Shown: piece by piece, positions 41,101 through 57,800 of the stretch
Numbering within the stretch: position 1 is the first letter of the stretch
How the letters are laid out: each line of letters opens with the position of its first letter
Assembly: GCA_949775045.1 (NCBI GenBank)
Contig: OX459103.1
Location: 4,046,502 to 4,110,501 of the forward strand
Origin: Metridium senile
Taxonomy: Eukaryota; Cnidaria; Anthozoa; Actiniaria; Metridiidae
DNA: 64,000 nt
Direction of reading: 5' to 3'
Translations under genes and position numbers: made by a program
Notes under the pieces: generated by a model
Databases searched by the model: none
What the model was told of the DNA's origin: nothing
The model's input: the letters and a program-made list of their open reading frames with translations, nothing else

Positions 41101-44100
41101 GGAATAGGGCAAAAACACTATATCCATATAATAGAATCAAATTGCTTCTGTGGAATAGAGCGCAAACACTATATCGATGAAATACAATATATTATCGCTA
41201 CTGTGGAATATAGCGCCAACACTATATCCATGAAATAGAATCAGATTGCTACTGTGGAATAGAGTGAAAACACTATATCCATGAAATACAATTAAATTGC
41301 TATTGTTGAATAGAGCAAAAACACTAATATCAATGAAATCAGATTAATAGATATCAAAGAGCAATACAGCGATACAAACACTATATCAATGAAACAGAAT
41401 CAAATTGCTACTGTGTAAGAGAGCGAAAACACTTAATATCCATGAAATAGAATCAAATTGCTTCTGTGAAATACACTACAGACACTTTATCCATGAAATA
41501 GAATCAAATTTCTACTGTGGAATAGAGCGCAGACACTATATTCATGAAATAGAATCAAATTGCTACTATGGAATAAAGCGAAAACACTATATCCATGAAA
41601 TGGAATCAAATTGCAACTGTGCAATAGAGTACAAACACTATATCCACTAAATAGAATCAAATAGCAACTGTGGAATATAGCAAAAACACTATTATCCGTG
41701 AAAAAGAATCAAATGGCTTCCGTGGAATAGACCGAAAACACTATCTCCATCAAATAGAATCAAATTGCTACTGTGGAAGAGAGCGAAAACACTTAATATC
41801 GATGAAATAGAATCAAATTGCTTCTATGGAATACACTACAGACACTTAATATCCATGAAATAGAATCAAATTTCTACTGTGGAATAGAGCACAAACAATA
41901 CATCCATGAAATAAAATCAAATTGCTTCTGTGGAATAAACCAAAAACACTTTATCCATGAAATAGAACCAAATGGCTACTATGGAATAGAACACAAAAAC
42001 TATATTCATGAAATAGAATTAAATTGCTACTGTGGAACAGAGTGCAAACACTATATCAATGAAATAGAATCAAATTGCTACTGTGGAATAGAGCACAAAC
42101 ACTATATCCATGAAATAGAATCAAATTGCTACTATGTAATAGAGCGCACACATTATATCCATGTATGGTACTACAATCAAATCGCTACTATGGAATAGAG
42201 TGCAGAAACTATACCCATGAAATAGAATCAAATTGCTACTGTGGAATACAGCACCAACAGCTATATGTATGAAATAGAATCAAATTGCTCCTGTGGAATA
42301 GGGCAAAAACACTATATCAATGAAATAGAATCAAATTGCTACTGTGGAATAGAGCGCAATCACTATATCGATGAAATACAATATATTATCGCTACTGTGG
42401 AATATAGCGCCGACACTATATCCATGAAATAGAATCAGATTGCTACTGTGGAATAGAACACAAAAACTATATTCATGAAATAGAATTAAATTGTTACTGT
42501 GGAATACAGCACAAACAGCTATATGTATGAAATAGAATCAAATTGCTACTGTGGAATAGAGCACAAACACTATATCCATGAAATAGAATCAAATTGCTAC
42601 TATGTAACAGAGCGCACACATTATATCCATGAAATAGAAACAAATTGCTACTGTGGAATAAGGCACAAACACTATATCCATGAAATAATTAGAATCAAAT
42701 TGCTTCTGTGGAATAGAGCGCAAACACTATATCGATGAAATACAATATATTATCGCTACTGTGGAATATAGCGCCAACACTATATCCATGAAATAGAATC
42801 AGATTGCTACTGTGGAATAGAGTGAAAACACTATATCCATGAAATACAATTAAATTGCTACTGTTGAATAGAACAAAAACACTAATATCAATGAAATCAG
42901 ATTAACAGATATCGAAGAGCAATACAGCGATACAACCAATACAAGCAATACAGTGATACAAACACTATATCAATGAAACAGAATCAAATTGCTACTGTGG
43001 AATAGGGCAAAAACACTATATCCATATAATAGAATCAAATTGCTTCTGTGGAATAGAGCGCAAACACTATATCAATGAAATACAATATATTATCGCTACT
43101 GTGGAATAATGATATAGCGCCAACACTATATCCATGAAATAGAATCAGATTGCTACTGTGGAATAGAGTGAAAACACTATATCCATGAAATACAATTAAA
43201 TTGCTATTGTTGAATAGAGCAAAAACACTAATATCAATGAAATCAGATTAATAGATATCAAAGAGCAATACAGCGATACAACCAATACAAGCAATACAGC
43301 GATACAAACACTATATCAATGAAACAGAATCAAATTGCTACTGTGTAAGAGAGCGAAAACACTTAATATCCATGAAATAGAATCAAATTGCTTCTGTGAA
43401 ATACACTACAGACACTTTATCCATGAAATAGAATCAAATTGCTACTATGGAATAGAGCGCAGACACTATATTCATGAAATAGAATCAAATTGCTACTATG
43501 GAATAAAGCGAAAACACTATATCCATGAAATGGAATCAAATTGCAACTGTGCAATAGAGTACAAACACTATATCCACTAAATAGAATCAAATAGCAACTG
43601 TGGAATATAGCACAAACACTATTATCCGTGAAAAAGAATCAAATGGCTTCCGTGGAATAGATCGAAAACACTATCTCCATCAAATAGAATCAAATTGCTA
43701 CTGTGGAAGAGAGCGAAAACACTTATTATCGATGAAATAGAATCAAATTGCTTCTGTGGAATACACTACAGACACTATATCCATGAAATAGAATCAAATT
43801 TCTACTGTGGAATAGAGCACAAACAATACAGCCATGAAATAAAATAAAATTGCTATGGTGGAATAGAGCACAAACACTATATCCATGAAATAGAATCAAA
43901 TTGCTACTATGTAATAGAGCGCACACATTATATCCATGTATGGTACTACAATCAAATCGCTACTTAATGCAATAGAGTGCAGAAACTATATCCATGAAAT
44001 AGAATCAAATTGCTACTGTGCAATAGAGCACAAACAGCTATATGTATGAAATAGAATCAAATTGCTCCTGTGGAATACAGCGCACACACTATATCAATGA

Positions 44101-44258
44101 AAGAGAATCAAATTGCTACTGTGGAATAGGGCACAAACAGTATATCCATGAAATAGAAACAAATTGCTACTGTGGAATAGGGCACAAACACTATATCCAT
44201 GAAATAGAATCAAATTGCTTCTGTGGAATAGAGCGCAAACACTATATCGGTGAAATAC

Positions 44259-44574
44259 ATGTATTTCTCTGTAAGGGAAATAATTTCCTAAATGGACGAA
44301 AGGCCCTGGGCTTAATATGCAAATTGCAGTTTATGCTAATAAGGAGTTTGTTATGTAAGTTGTGAAATGTATTATTCGACCATTGTGGTCCAAGATTCGA
44401 ACCAAACACGTCTAATACAGTTCTTAAGTTTTTTCTAGTACTAGTTACAATTTCATTATGTCATATATACCATGTATATTCAAGCAATTTGTCAATAAAT
44501 ATTGTGATACGTTGGCTTGGACCGACCACCGCACTGAGTGTGCTGTCTTGTTGGGACTTGAGGGAATGTTAGGA
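44259..44574. other. Unrelated insertion of about 315 bases inside the satellite
   Basis: The satellite stops after GGTGAAATAC and resumes at AATATATTATCGC, a point that is continuous in other monomers. The inserted sequence has no 51-bp periodicity. It includes TGTGGTCCAAGATTCGAACC and an AATAAATATTGTGAT near its right end. No inverted ends were seen. It may be a retroposed fragment or SINE-like copy. It marks a unique anchor between the left block and the 6902-bp duplicated block. Confidence 0.8.
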
Positions 44575-44942
44575 AAATATATTATCGCTACTGTGGAATA
44601 TAGCGCCGACACTATATCCATGAAATAGAATCAGATTGCTACTGTGGAATAGAGTGAAAACACTATATCCATGAAATACAATTAAATTGCTACTGTTGAA
44701 TAGAGCAAAAACACTAATATCAATGAAATCAGATTAATAGATATCGAAGAGCAATACAGCGATACAACCAATACAAGCAATACAGCGATACAAACACTAT
44801 ATCAATGAAACAGAATCAAATTGCTACTGTGGAAGAGAGCGAAAACACTTAATATACATAAAATAGAATCAAATTGCTTCTGTGAAATACACTACAGACA
44901 CTACATCCATGAAATAGAATCAAATTTCTACTGTGGAATAGA

Positions 44943-47900
44943 GCACAAACAATACATCCATGAAATAAAATCAAATTGCTTCTGTGGAATAAACCAAAAA
45001 CACTATATCCATGAAATAGAACCAAATGGCTACTATGGAATAGAACACAAAAACTATATTCATGAAATAGAATTAAATTGCTTCTGTGGAACAGAGTGCA
45101 AACACTATATCGATGAAATAGAATCAAATTGCTACTGTGGAATAGAGCACAAACACTATATCCATGAAATAGAATCAAATGGCTACTATGTAACAGAGCG
45201 CACACATTATATCCATGAAATGGAATCAAATTGCTACTGTGCAATAGAGTACAAACACTATATCCACTAAATAGAATCAAATAGCAACTGTGGAATATAG
45301 CACAAACACTATTATCCGTGAAAAATAATCAAATGGCTTCCGTGGAATAGACCGAAAACACTATCTCCATCAAATAGAATCAAATTGCTTCTGTGGAATA
45401 CACTACAGACACTATATGCATGAAATAGAATCAAATTTCTACTGTGGAATAGAGCACAAACAATACATCCATGAAATAAAATCAAATTGCTTCTGTGGAA
45501 TAAACCAAAAACACTATATCCATGAAATAGAACCAAATTCAGCTTCTATGGAATAGAGCGCAGACACTATAATCATGAAATAGAATCAAATTGCTACTAT
45601 GGAATAAAGCGAAAACACTATATCCATGAAATGGAATCAAATTGCTACTGTGCAATAGAGTACAAACACTATATCCACTAAATAGAATCAAATAGCAACT
45701 GTGGAATATAGCACAAACACTATTATCCGTGAAAAAGAATCAAATGGCTTCCGTGGAATAGATCGAAAACACTATCTCCATCAAATAGAATCAAATTGCT
45801 ACTGTGGAAGAGAGCGAAAACACTTATTATCGATGAAATAGAATCAAATTGCTTCTGTGGAATACACTACAGACACTATATCCATGAAATAGAATCAAAT
45901 TTCTACTGTGGAATAGAGCACAAACAATACAGCCATGAAATAAAATAAAATTGCTATGGTGGAATAGAGCACAAACACTATATCCATGAAATAGAATCAA
46001 ATTGCTACTATGTAATAGAGCGCACACATTATATCCATGTATGGTACTACAATCAAATCGCTACTTAATGCAATAGAGTGCAGAAACTATATCCATGAAA
46101 TAGAATCAAATTGCTACTGTGCAATAGAGCACAAACAGCTATATGTATGAAATAGAATCAAATTGCTCCTGTGGAATACAGCGCACACACTATATCAATG
46201 AAATAGAATCAAATTGCTACTGTGGAATAGGGCACAAACACTATATCCATGAAATAGAAACAAATCGCTACTGTGGAATAGGGCACAAACACTATATCCA
46301 TGAAATAGAATCAAATTGCTCCTGTGGAATAGAGCGCAAACACTATATCGATAAAATACAATATATTATCTCTACTGTGGAATATAGCGCCAACACTATA
46401 TCCATGAAATAGAATCAGATTGCTACTGTGGAATAGAGTGAAAACACTATATCCATGAAATACAATTAAATTGCTACTGTTGAATAGAGCAAAAACACTA
46501 ATATCAATGAAATCAGATTAATAGATATCGAAGAGCAATACAGCGATACAACCAATACAAGCAATACAGCGATACAAACACTATATCAATGAAACAGAAT
46601 CAAATTGCTACTGTGGAAGAGAGCGAAAACACTTAATATACATAAAATAGAATCAAATTGCTTCTGTGAAATACACTACAGACACTACATCCATGAAATA
46701 GAATCAAATTTCTACTGTGGAATAGAGCACAAACAATACATCCATGAAATAAAATCAAATTGCTTCTGTGGAATAAACCAAAAACACTATATCCATGAAA
46801 TAGAACCAAATGGCTACTATGGAATAGAACACAAAAACTATATTCATGAAATAGAATTAAATTGCTACTGTGGAACAGAGTGCAAACATTATATCGATGA
46901 AATAGAATCAAATTGCTACTGTGGAATAGAGCACAAACACTATATCCATGAAATAGAATCAAATGGCTACTATGTAACAGAGCGCACACATTATATCCAT
47001 GAAATGGAATCAAATTGCTACTGTGCAATAGAGTACAAACACTATATCCACTAAATAGAATCAAATAGCAACTGTGGAATATAGCACAAACACTATTATC
47101 CGTGAAAAAGAATCAAATGGCTTCCGTGGAATAGACCAAAAACACTATCTCCATCAAATAGAATCAAATTGCTTCTGTGGAATACACTACAGACACTTTA
47201 TCCATGAAATAGAATCAAATTTCTACTGTGGAATAGAGCACAAACAATACATCCATGAAATAAAATCAAATTGCTTCTGTGGAATAAACCAAAAACACTA
47301 TATCCATGAAATAGAACCAAATTCAGCTTCTATGGAATAGAGCGCAGACACTATATTCATGAAATAGAATCAAATTGCTACTATGGAATAAAGCGAAAAC
47401 ACTATATCCATGAAATGGAATCAAATTGCTACTGTGCAATAGAGTACAAACACTATATCCACTAAATAGAATCAAATAGCAACTGTGGAATATAGCACAA
47501 ACACTATTATCCGTGAAAAAGAATCAAATGGCTTCCGTGGAATAGATCGAAAACACTATCTCCATCAAATAGAATCAAATTGCTACTGTGGAAGAGAGCG
47601 AAAACACTTATTATCGATGAAATAGAATCAAATTGCTTCTGTGGAATACACTACAGACACTATATCCATGAAATAGAATCAAATTTCTACTGTGGAAAAG
47701 AGCACAAACAATACATCCATGAAATAAAATAAAATTGCTACTGTGGAATAGAGCACAAACACTATATCCATGAAATAGAATCAAATTGCTACTATGTAAT
47801 AGAGCGCACACATTATATCCATGTATGGTACTACAATCAAATCGCTACTTAATGCAATAGAGTGCAGAAACTATATCCATGAAATAGAATCAAATTGCTA

Positions 47901-50900
47901 CTGTGCAATAGAGCACAAACAGCTATATGTATGAAATAGAATCAAATTGCTCCTGTGGAATACAGCGCACACACTATATCAATGAAATAGAATCAAATTG
48001 CTACTGTGGAATAGGGCACAAACACTATATCCATGAAATAGAAACAAATCGCTACTGTGGAATAGAGTACAAACACTATATCCACTAAATAGAATCAAAT
48101 AGCAACTGTGGAATATAGCACAAACACTATTATCCGTGAAAAAGAATCAAATTGCTACTGTGCAATAGAGCGAAAACACTTAATATCCATCAAATAGAAT
48201 CAAATTGCTTCTGTGGAATACACTACAGACACTATATGCATGAAATAGAATCAAATTTCTACTGTGGAATAGAGCACAAACAATACATCCATGAAATAAA
48301 ATCAAATTGCTTCTGTGGAATAAACCAAAAACACTATATCCATGAAATAGAACCAAATTCAGCTTCTATGGAATAGAGCGCAGACACTATAATCATGAAA
48401 TAGAATCAAATTGCTACTATGGAATAAAGCGAAAACACTATATCCATGAAATGGAATCAAATTGCTACTGTGCAATAGAGTACAAACACTATATCCACTA
48501 AATAGAATCAAATAGCAACTGTGGAATATAGCACAAACACTATTATCCGTGAAAAAGAATCAAATGGCTTCCGTGGAATAGATCGAAAACACTATCTCCA
48601 TCAAATAGAATCAAATTGCTACTGTGGAAGAGAGTGAAAACACTTATTATCGATGAAATAGAATCAAATTGCTTCTGTGGAATACACTACAGACACTATA
48701 TCCATGAAATAGAATCAAATTTCTACTGTGGAATAGAGCACAAACAATACAGCCATGAAATAAAATAAAATTGCTATGGTGGAATAGAGCACAAACACTA
48801 TATCCATGAAATAGAATCAAATTGCTACTATGTAATAGAGCGCACACATTATATCCATGTATGGTACTACAATCAAATCGCTACTTAATGCAATAGAGTG
48901 CAGAAACTATATCCATGAAATAGAATCAAATTGCTACTGTGCAATAGAGCACAAACAGCTATATGTATGAAATAGAATCAAATTGCTCCTGTGGAATACA
49001 GCGCACACACTATATCAATGAAATAGAATCAAATTGCTACTGTGGAATAGGGCACAAACACTATATCCATGAAATAGAAACAAATCGCTACTGTGGAATA
49101 GGGCACAAACACTATATCCATGAAATAGAATCAAATTGCTCCTGTGGAATAGAGCGCAAACACTATATCGATAAAATACAATATATTATCTCTACTGTGG
49201 AATATAGCGCCAACACTATATCCATGAAATAGAATCAGATTGCTACTGTGGAATAGAGTGAAAACACTATATCCATGAAATACAATTAAATTGCTACTGT
49301 TGAATAGAGCAAAAACACTAATATCAATGAAATCAGATTAATAGATATCGAAGAGCAATACAGCGATACAACCAATACAAGCAATACAGCGATACAAACA
49401 CTATATCAATGAAACAGAATCAAATTGCTACTGTGGAAGAGAGCGAAAACACTTAATATACATAAAATAGAATCAAATTGCTTCTGTGAAATACACTACA
49501 GACACTACATCCATGAAATAGAATCAAATTTCTACTGTGGAATAGAGCACAAACAATACATCCATGAAATAAAATCAAATTGCTTCTGTGGAATAAACCA
49601 AAAACACTATATCCATGAAATAGAACCAAATGGCTACTATGGAATAGAACACAAAAACTATATTCATGAAATAGAATTAAATTGCTACTGTGGAACAGAG
49701 TGCAAACATTATATCGATGAAATAGAATCAAATTGCTACTGTGGAATAGAGCACAAACACTATATCCATGAAATAGAATCAAATGGCTACTATGTAACAG
49801 AGCGCACACATTATATCCATGAAATGGAATCAAATTGCTACTGTGCAATAGAGTACAAACACTATATCCACTAAATAGAATCAAATAGCAACTGTGGAAT
49901 ATAGCACAAACACTATTATCCGTGAAAAAGAATCAAATGGCTTCCGTGGAATAGACCAAAAACACTATCTCCATCAAATAGAATCAAATTGCTTCTGTGG
50001 AATACACTACAGACACTTTATCCATGAAATAGAATCAAATTTCTACTGTGGAATAGAGCACAAACAATACATCCATGAAATAAAATCAAATTGCTTCTGT
50101 GGAATAAACCAAAAACACTATATCCATGAAATAGAACCAAATTCAGCTTCTATGGAATAGAGCGCAGACACTATATTCATGAAATAGAATCAAATTGCTA
50201 CTATGGAATAAAGCGAAAACACTATATCCATGAAATGGAATCAAATTGCTACTGTGCAATAGAGTACAAACACTATATCCACTAAATAGAATCAAATAGC
50301 AACTGTGGAATATAGCACAAACACTATTATCCGTGAAAAAGAATCAAATGGCTTCCGTGGAATAGATCGAAAACACTATCTCCATCAAATAGAATCAAAT
50401 TGCTACTGTGGAAGAGAGCGAAAACACTTATTATCGATGAAATAGAATCAAATTGCTTCTGTGGAATACACTACAGACACTATATCCATGAAATAGAATC
50501 AAATTTCTACTGTGGAAAAGAGCACAAACAATACATCCATGAAATAAAATAAAATTGCTACTGTGGAATAGAGCACAAACACTATATCCATGAAATAGAA
50601 TCAAATTGCTACTATGTAATAGAGCGCACACATTATATCCATGTATGGTACTACAATCAAATCGCTACTTAATGCAATAGAGTGCAGAAACTATATCCAT
50701 GAAATAGAATCAAATTGCTACTGTGCAATAGAGCACAAACAGCTATATGTATGAAATAGAATCAAATTGCTACTGTGGAATAGAGCACAAACAGCTATAT
50801 GTATGAAATAGAATCAAATTGCTCCTGTGGAATACAGCGCACATACTATATCAATGAAATAGAATCAAATTGCTACTGTGGAATAGGGCACAAACACTAT

Positions 50901-51844
50901 ATCCATGAAATAGAAACAAATCGCTACTGTGGAATAGGGCACAAACACTATATCCATGAAATAGAATCAAATTGCTCCTGTGGAATAGAGCGCAAACACT
51001 ATATCGATAAAATACAATATATTATCTCTACTGTGGAATATAGCGCCAACACTATATCCATGAAATAGAATCAGATTGCTACTGTGGAATAGAGTGAAAA
51101 CACTATATCCATGAAATACAATTAAATTGCTACTGTTGAATAGAGCAAAAACACTAATATCAATGAAATCAGATTAATGGATATCGAAAAGCAATACAGC
51201 AATACAACCAATACAAGCAATACAGCGATACAAACACTATATCAATGAAACAGAATCAAATTGCTACTGTGGAAGAGAGCGAAAACACTTAATATTCATA
51301 AAATAGAATCAAATTGCTTCTGTGAAATACACTACAGACACTACATCCATGAAATAGAATCAAATTTCTACTGTGGAATAGAGCACAAACAATACATGCA
51401 TGAAATAAAATCAAATTGCAACTGTGGAATATAGCACAAACACTATTATCAGTGAAAAAGAATCAAATGGCTTCCGTGGAATAGACCGAAAACACTATCT
51501 CCATCAAATAGAATCAAATTGCTACTGTGGAAGAGAGCGAAAACACTTAATATCGATGAAATAGAATCAAATTGCTTCTGTGGAATACACTACAGACACT
51601 ATATCCATGAAATAGAATCAAATTTCTACTGTGGAATAGAGCACAAACAATACATCCATGAAATAAAATAAAATTGCTTCTGTGGAATAAACCAAAAACA
51701 CTATATCCATGAAATAGAATCAAATTGCTGCTATGGAATAAAGTGAAAACACTATATCCATGAAATGGAATCAAATTGCTACTGTGCAATAGAGTACAAA
51801 CACTATATCCACTAAATAGAATCAAATTGCAACTGTGGAATATA
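44943..51844. repeat. 6902-bp satellite superunit, copy 1
   Basis: Contains two 2820-bp subunits (spacers 46533 and 49353). Landmarks recur 6902 bases later throughout, with no difference noticed in the lines compared, including rare variants such as AGAGAGTGAAAAC at about 48629 and 55531. Confidence 0.9.
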
Positions 51845-54800
51845 GCACAAACAATACATCCATGAAATAAAATCAAATTGCTTCTGTGGAATAAACCAAA
51901 AACACTATATCCATGAAATAGAACCAAATGGCTACTATGGAATAGAACACAAAAACTATATTCATGAAATAGAATTAAATTGCTTCTGTGGAACAGAGTG
52001 CAAACACTATATCGATGAAATAGAATCAAATTGCTACTGTGGAATAGAGCACAAACACTATATCCATGAAATAGAATCAAATGGCTACTATGTAACAGAG
52101 CGCACACATTATATCCATGAAATGGAATCAAATTGCTACTGTGCAATAGAGTACAAACACTATATCCACTAAATAGAATCAAATAGCAACTGTGGAATAT
52201 AGCACAAACACTATTATCCGTGAAAAATAATCAAATGGCTTCCGTGGAATAGACCGAAAACACTATCTCCATCAAATAGAATCAAATTGCTTCTGTGGAA
52301 TACACTACAGACACTATATGCATGAAATAGAATCAAATTTCTACTGTGGAATAGAGCACAAACAATACATCCATGAAATAAAATCAAATTGCTTCTGTGG
52401 AATAAACCAAAAACACTATATCCATGAAATAGAACCAAATTCAGCTTCTATGGAATAGAGCGCAGACACTATAATCATGAAATAGAATCAAATTGCTACT
52501 ATGGAATAAAGCGAAAACACTATATCCATGAAATGGAATCAAATTGCTACTGTGCAATAGAGTACAAACACTATATCCACTAAATAGAATCAAATAGCAA
52601 CTGTGGAATATAGCACAAACACTATTATCCGTGAAAAAGAATCAAATGGCTTCCGTGGAATAGATCGAAAACACTATCTCCATCAAATAGAATCAAATTG
52701 CTACTGTGGAAGAGAGCGAAAACACTTATTATCGATGAAATAGAATCAAATTGCTTCTGTGGAATACACTACAGACACTATATCCATGAAATAGAATCAA
52801 ATTTCTACTGTGGAATAGAGCACAAACAATACAGCCATGAAATAAAATAAAATTGCTATGGTGGAATAGAGCACAAACACTATATCCATGAAATAGAATC
52901 AAATTGCTACTATGTAATAGAGCGCACACATTATATCCATGTATGGTACTACAATCAAATCGCTACTTAATGCAATAGAGTGCAGAAACTATATCCATGA
53001 AATAGAATCAAATTGCTACTGTGCAATAGAGCACAAACAGCTATATGTATGAAATAGAATCAAATTGCTCCTGTGGAATACAGCGCACACACTATATCAA
53101 TGAAATAGAATCAAATTGCTACTGTGGAATAGGGCACAAACACTATATCCATGAAATAGAAACAAATCGCTACTGTGGAATAGGGCACAAACACTATATC
53201 CATGAAATAGAATCAAATTGCTCCTGTGGAATAGAGCGCAAACACTATATCGATAAAATACAATATATTATCTCTACTGTGGAATATAGCGCCAACACTA
53301 TATCCATGAAATAGAATCAGATTGCTACTGTGGAATAGAGTGAAAACACTATATCCATGAAATACAATTAAATTGCTACTGTTGAATAGAGCAAAAACAC
53401 TAATATCAATGAAATCAGATTAATAGATATCGAAGAGCAATACAGCGATACAACCAATACAAGCAATACAGCGATACAAACACTATATCAATGAAACAGA
53501 ATCAAATTGCTACTGTGGAAGAGAGCGAAAACACTTAATATACATAAAATAGAATCAAATTGCTTCTGTGAAATACACTACAGACACTACATCCATGAAA
53601 TAGAATCAAATTTCTACTGTGGAATAGAGCACAAACAATACATCCATGAAATAAAATCAAATTGCTTCTGTGGAATAAACCAAAAACACTATATCCATGA
53701 AATAGAACCAAATGGCTACTATGGAATAGAACACAAAAACTATATTCATGAAATAGAATTAAATTGCTACTGTGGAACAGAGTGCAAACATTATATCGAT
53801 GAAATAGAATCAAATTGCTACTGTGGAATAGAGCACAAACACTATATCCATGAAATAGAATCAAATGGCTACTATGTAACAGAGCGCACACATTATATCC
53901 ATGAAATGGAATCAAATTGCTACTGTGCAATAGAGTACAAACACTATATCCACTAAATAGAATCAAATAGCAACTGTGGAATATAGCACAAACACTATTA
54001 TCCGTGAAAAAGAATCAAATGGCTTCCGTGGAATAGACCAAAAACACTATCTCCATCAAATAGAATCAAATTGCTTCTGTGGAATACACTACAGACACTT
54101 TATCCATGAAATAGAATCAAATTTCTACTGTGGAATAGAGCACAAACAATACATCCATGAAATAAAATCAAATTGCTTCTGTGGAATAAACCAAAAACAC
54201 TATATCCATGAAATAGAACCAAATTCAGCTTCTATGGAATAGAGCGCAGACACTATATTCATGAAATAGAATCAAATTGCTACTATGGAATAAAGCGAAA
54301 ACACTATATCCATGAAATGGAATCAAATTGCTACTGTGCAATAGAGTACAAACACTATATCCACTAAATAGAATCAAATAGCAACTGTGGAATATAGCAC
54401 AAACACTATTATCCGTGAAAAAGAATCAAATGGCTTCCGTGGAATAGATCGAAAACACTATCTCCATCAAATAGAATCAAATTGCTACTGTGGAAGAGAG
54501 CGAAAACACTTATTATCGATGAAATAGAATCAAATTGCTTCTGTGGAATACACTACAGACACTATATCCATGAAATAGAATCAAATTTCTACTGTGGAAA
54601 AGAGCACAAACAATACATCCATGAAATAAAATAAAATTGCTACTGTGGAATAGAGCACAAACACTATATCCATGAAATAGAATCAAATTGCTACTATGTA
54701 ATAGAGCGCACACATTATATCCATGTATGGTACTACAATCAAATCGCTACTTAATGCAATAGAGTGCAGAAACTATATCCATGAAATAGAATCAAATTGC

Positions 54801-57800
54801 TACTGTGCAATAGAGCACAAACAGCTATATGTATGAAATAGAATCAAATTGCTCCTGTGGAATACAGCGCACACACTATATCAATGAAATAGAATCAAAT
54901 TGCTACTGTGGAATAGGGCACAAACACTATATCCATGAAATAGAAACAAATCGCTACTGTGGAATAGAGTACAAACACTATATCCACTAAATAGAATCAA
55001 ATAGCAACTGTGGAATATAGCACAAACACTATTATCCGTGAAAAAGAATCAAATTGCTACTGTGCAATAGAGCGAAAACACTTAATATCCATCAAATAGA
55101 ATCAAATTGCTTCTGTGGAATACACTACAGACACTATATGCATGAAATAGAATCAAATTTCTACTGTGGAATAGAGCACAAACAATACATCCATGAAATA
55201 AAATCAAATTGCTTCTGTGGAATAAACCAAAAACACTATATCCATGAAATAGAACCAAATTCAGCTTCTATGGAATAGAGCGCAGACACTATAATCATGA
55301 AATAGAATCAAATTGCTACTATGGAATAAAGCGAAAACACTATATCCATGAAATGGAATCAAATTGCTACTGTGCAATAGAGTACAAACACTATATCCAC
55401 TAAATAGAATCAAATAGCAACTGTGGAATATAGCACAAACACTATTATCCGTGAAAAAGAATCAAATGGCTTCCGTGGAATAGATCGAAAACACTATCTC
55501 CATCAAATAGAATCAAATTGCTACTGTGGAAGAGAGTGAAAACACTTATTATCGATGAAATAGAATCAAATTGCTTCTGTGGAATACACTACAGACACTA
55601 TATCCATGAAATAGAATCAAATTTCTACTGTGGAATAGAGCACAAACAATACAGCCATGAAATAAAATAAAATTGCTATGGTGGAATAGAGCACAAACAC
55701 TATATCCATGAAATAGAATCAAATTGCTACTATGTAATAGAGCGCACACATTATATCCATGTATGGTACTACAATCAAATCGCTACTTAATGCAATAGAG
55801 TGCAGAAACTATATCCATGAAATAGAATCAAATTGCTACTGTGCAATAGAGCACAAACAGCTATATGTATGAAATAGAATCAAATTGCTCCTGTGGAATA
55901 CAGCGCACACACTATATCAATGAAATAGAATCAAATTGCTACTGTGGAATAGGGCACAAACACTATATCCATGAAATAGAAACAAATCGCTACTGTGGAA
56001 TAGGGCACAAACACTATATCCATGAAATAGAATCAAATTGCTCCTGTGGAATAGAGCGCAAACACTATATCGATAAAATACAATATATTATCTCTACTGT
56101 GGAATATAGCGCCAACACTATATCCATGAAATAGAATCAGATTGCTACTGTGGAATAGAGTGAAAACACTATATCCATGAAATACAATTAAATTGCTACT
56201 GTTGAATAGAGCAAAAACACTAATATCAATGAAATCAGATTAATAGATATCGAAGAGCAATACAGCGATACAACCAATACAAGCAATACAGCGATACAAA
56301 CACTATATCAATGAAACAGAATCAAATTGCTACTGTGGAAGAGAGCGAAAACACTTAATATACATAAAATAGAATCAAATTGCTTCTGTGAAATACACTA
56401 CAGACACTACATCCATGAAATAGAATCAAATTTCTACTGTGGAATAGAGCACAAACAATACATCCATGAAATAAAATCAAATTGCTTCTGTGGAATAAAC
56501 CAAAAACACTATATCCATGAAATAGAACCAAATGGCTACTATGGAATAGAACACAAAAACTATATTCATGAAATAGAATTAAATTGCTACTGTGGAACAG
56601 AGTGCAAACATTATATCGATGAAATAGAATCAAATTGCTACTGTGGAATAGAGCACAAACACTATATCCATGAAATAGAATCAAATGGCTACTATGTAAC
56701 AGAGCGCACACATTATATCCATGAAATGGAATCAAATTGCTACTGTGCAATAGAGTACAAACACTATATCCACTAAATAGAATCAAATAGCAACTGTGGA
56801 ATATAGCACAAACACTATTATCCGTGAAAAAGAATCAAATGGCTTCCGTGGAATAGACCAAAAACACTATCTCCATCAAATAGAATCAAATTGCTTCTGT
56901 GGAATACACTACAGACACTTTATCCATGAAATAGAATCAAATTTCTACTGTGGAATAGAGCACAAACAATACATCCATGAAATAAAATCAAATTGCTTCT
57001 GTGGAATAAACCAAAAACACTATATCCATGAAATAGAACCAAATTCAGCTTCTATGGAATAGAGCGCAGACACTATATTCATGAAATAGAATCAAATTGC
57101 TACTATGGAATAAAGCGAAAACACTATATCCATGAAATGGAATCAAATTGCTACTGTGCAATAGAGTACAAACACTATATCCACTAAATAGAATCAAATA
57201 GCAACTGTGGAATATAGCACAAACACTATTATCCGTGAAAAAGAATCAAATGGCTTCCGTGGAATAGATCGAAAACACTATCTCCATCAAATAGAATCAA
57301 ATTGCTACTGTGGAAGAGAGCGAAAACACTTATTATCGATGAAATAGAATCAAATTGCTTCTGTGGAATACACTACAGACACTATATCCATGAAATAGAA
57401 TCAAATTTCTACTGTGGAAAAGAGCACAAACAATACATCCATGAAATAAAATAAAATTGCTACTGTGGAATAGAGCACAAACACTATATCCATGAAATAG
57501 AATCAAATTGCTACTATGTAATAGAGCGCACACATTATATCCATGTATGGTACTACAATCAAATCGCTACTTAATGCAATAGAGTGCAGAAACTATATCC
57601 ATGAAATAGAATCAAATTGCTACTGTGCAATAGAGCACAAACAGCTATATGTATGAAATAGAATCAAATTGCTACTGTGGAATAGAGCACAAACAGCTAT
57701 ATGTATGAAATAGAATCAAATTGCTCCTGTGGAATACAGCGCACATACTATATCAATGAAATAGAATCAAATTGCTACTGTGGAATAGGGCACAAACACT

